The position numbers and the translations under genes were made by a program. From Synergistales bacterium Syner_01 (GTDB lineage: Bacteria; Synergistota; Synergistia; Synergistales; Aminobacteriaceae), in contig LVBO01000137.1 in assembly GCA_001604435.1 (NCBI GenBank), positions 1 through 14,928 on the forward strand: a stretch of DNA of 14,928 bases, given 5' to 3'. Positions 14,579-14,928 of this stretch are shown piece by piece (within the stretch, counting starts at the first letter, position 1; every line of letters starts with the position of its first letter). A model generated the notes under the pieces. The model made no database searches. It saw only the letters and a list, made by a program, of their open reading frames with translations, and was not told where the DNA came from.

Positions 14579-14928
14579 TCAGGTACGTTTTCCGAAGATA
14601 GCGGAGCCGATACGGACCATCGTACTTCCCTCTTGAACAGCCCATTCGTAATCTCCGCTCATCCCCATGGAAAGCTCTTTCAGGCGAAGTCCGAACTCTT
14701 CGCTCAAAGAATCCCTGATCCTCCGCAGCAACGCGAAAGCGCTTCGCACCTCCGCCTCGTCATCGGTCAAAGGCCCCACCGTCATCAGGCCTTCCACACG
14801 CAGCGCGGGACATTCCTTCATCACGCTCTCAAGCAGCGGCGCAGCATCGTAAGGAGCAACGCCATGTTTGCTCTTCTCCCCGGAAGTATTCACCTCGATG
14901 AGCACAGGAAGGAGCATTTTTTTATCTT
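14579..14928 (-). CDS. yggS: YggS/PROSC family pyridoxal-phosphate homeostasis protein (partial, C-terminal)
   Basis: The gene enters from the right edge, and about 115 residues are visible. They include LPVLIEVNTSGEKSKHG, VEGLMTVGPL, LSMGMSGDYEWAVQEGSTMV and VRIGSAIFGKR, the conserved C-terminal half of the YggS alanine-racemase-like barrel that binds PLP (SMGMS and R-x-G-x-x-I-F-G phosphate-binding parts). The lysine that holds PLP is upstream, outside the window. The internal ATG at 14917 is not the start; the frame stays open to the edge. First visible gene of the yggS-sepF-divIVA-recG-recX unit. Confidence 0.95.
   Translation of the reverse strand, partial: DKKMLLPVLIEVNTSGEKSKHGVAPYDAAPLLESVMKECPALRVEGLMTVGPLTDDEAEVRSAFALLRRIRDSLSEEFGLRLKELSMGMSGDYEWAVQEGSTMVRIGSAIFGKRT

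Overview
The window looks like chromosomal DNA from an anaerobic, amino-acid-fermenting bacterium that makes selenoproteins. It encodes a glycine reductase operon with two selenocysteine (UGA-decoded) genes, a glycine riboswitch, hydrogenase-maturation genes and a Gram-positive/Synergistota-like set of housekeeping genes (rny-ymdB, sepF-divIVA). The rather GC-rich coding DNA, strong AGGAGG-type ribosome binding sites and gene content fit Synergistota better than the low-GC Stickland clostridia. That placement is inference, not proof.

Region 1 (1-4662, minus strand) is the glycine reductase operon, in transcription order: sigma70-like promoter, single-aptamer glycine riboswitch, grdX, trxA, grdE, grdA, grdB, grdC (running off the left edge). 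GrdE (pyruvoyl precursor) and GrdB (selenoprotein) form the glycine-specific protein B. GrdA is the small selenoprotein carrier of the carboxymethyl group. GrdC, with GrdD presumably beyond the window, makes acetyl phosphate. TrxA supplies reductant. grdA and grdB each contain one in-frame UGA, at Sec44 and Sec349, and a plain ORF caller splits both. SECIS-like hairpins follow both UGAs.

Region 2 (4685-6276, minus strand) is a single sodium:neurotransmitter-symporter family transporter with its own promoter and an intrinsic terminator just upstream of the grd promoter. Its position suggests amino acid, perhaps glycine, uptake for the reductase.

Region 3 (6308-8650, plus strand) is a compact hypC-hypD-hypE operon with overlapping genes, for building the Fe(CN)2CO group of [NiFe] hydrogenase. 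It ends at a perfect 61-bp palindrome that also faces the end of the next, convergent operon.

Region 4 (8746-14928, minus strand) is, in transcription order, yggS (partial), sepF, divIVA, recG, recX, then a leader with two mutually exclusive hairpins, then rny and ymdB. The sepF-divIVA-recG-recX genes overlap end to end and use TTG or GTG starts, which suggests translational coupling. No tRNA, rRNA, CRISPR array, insertion sequence or phage gene was seen. Almost all of the window is explained by known families. The less described signals are RNA-level: the riboswitch expression platform, the intercistronic hairpins and the rny leader.
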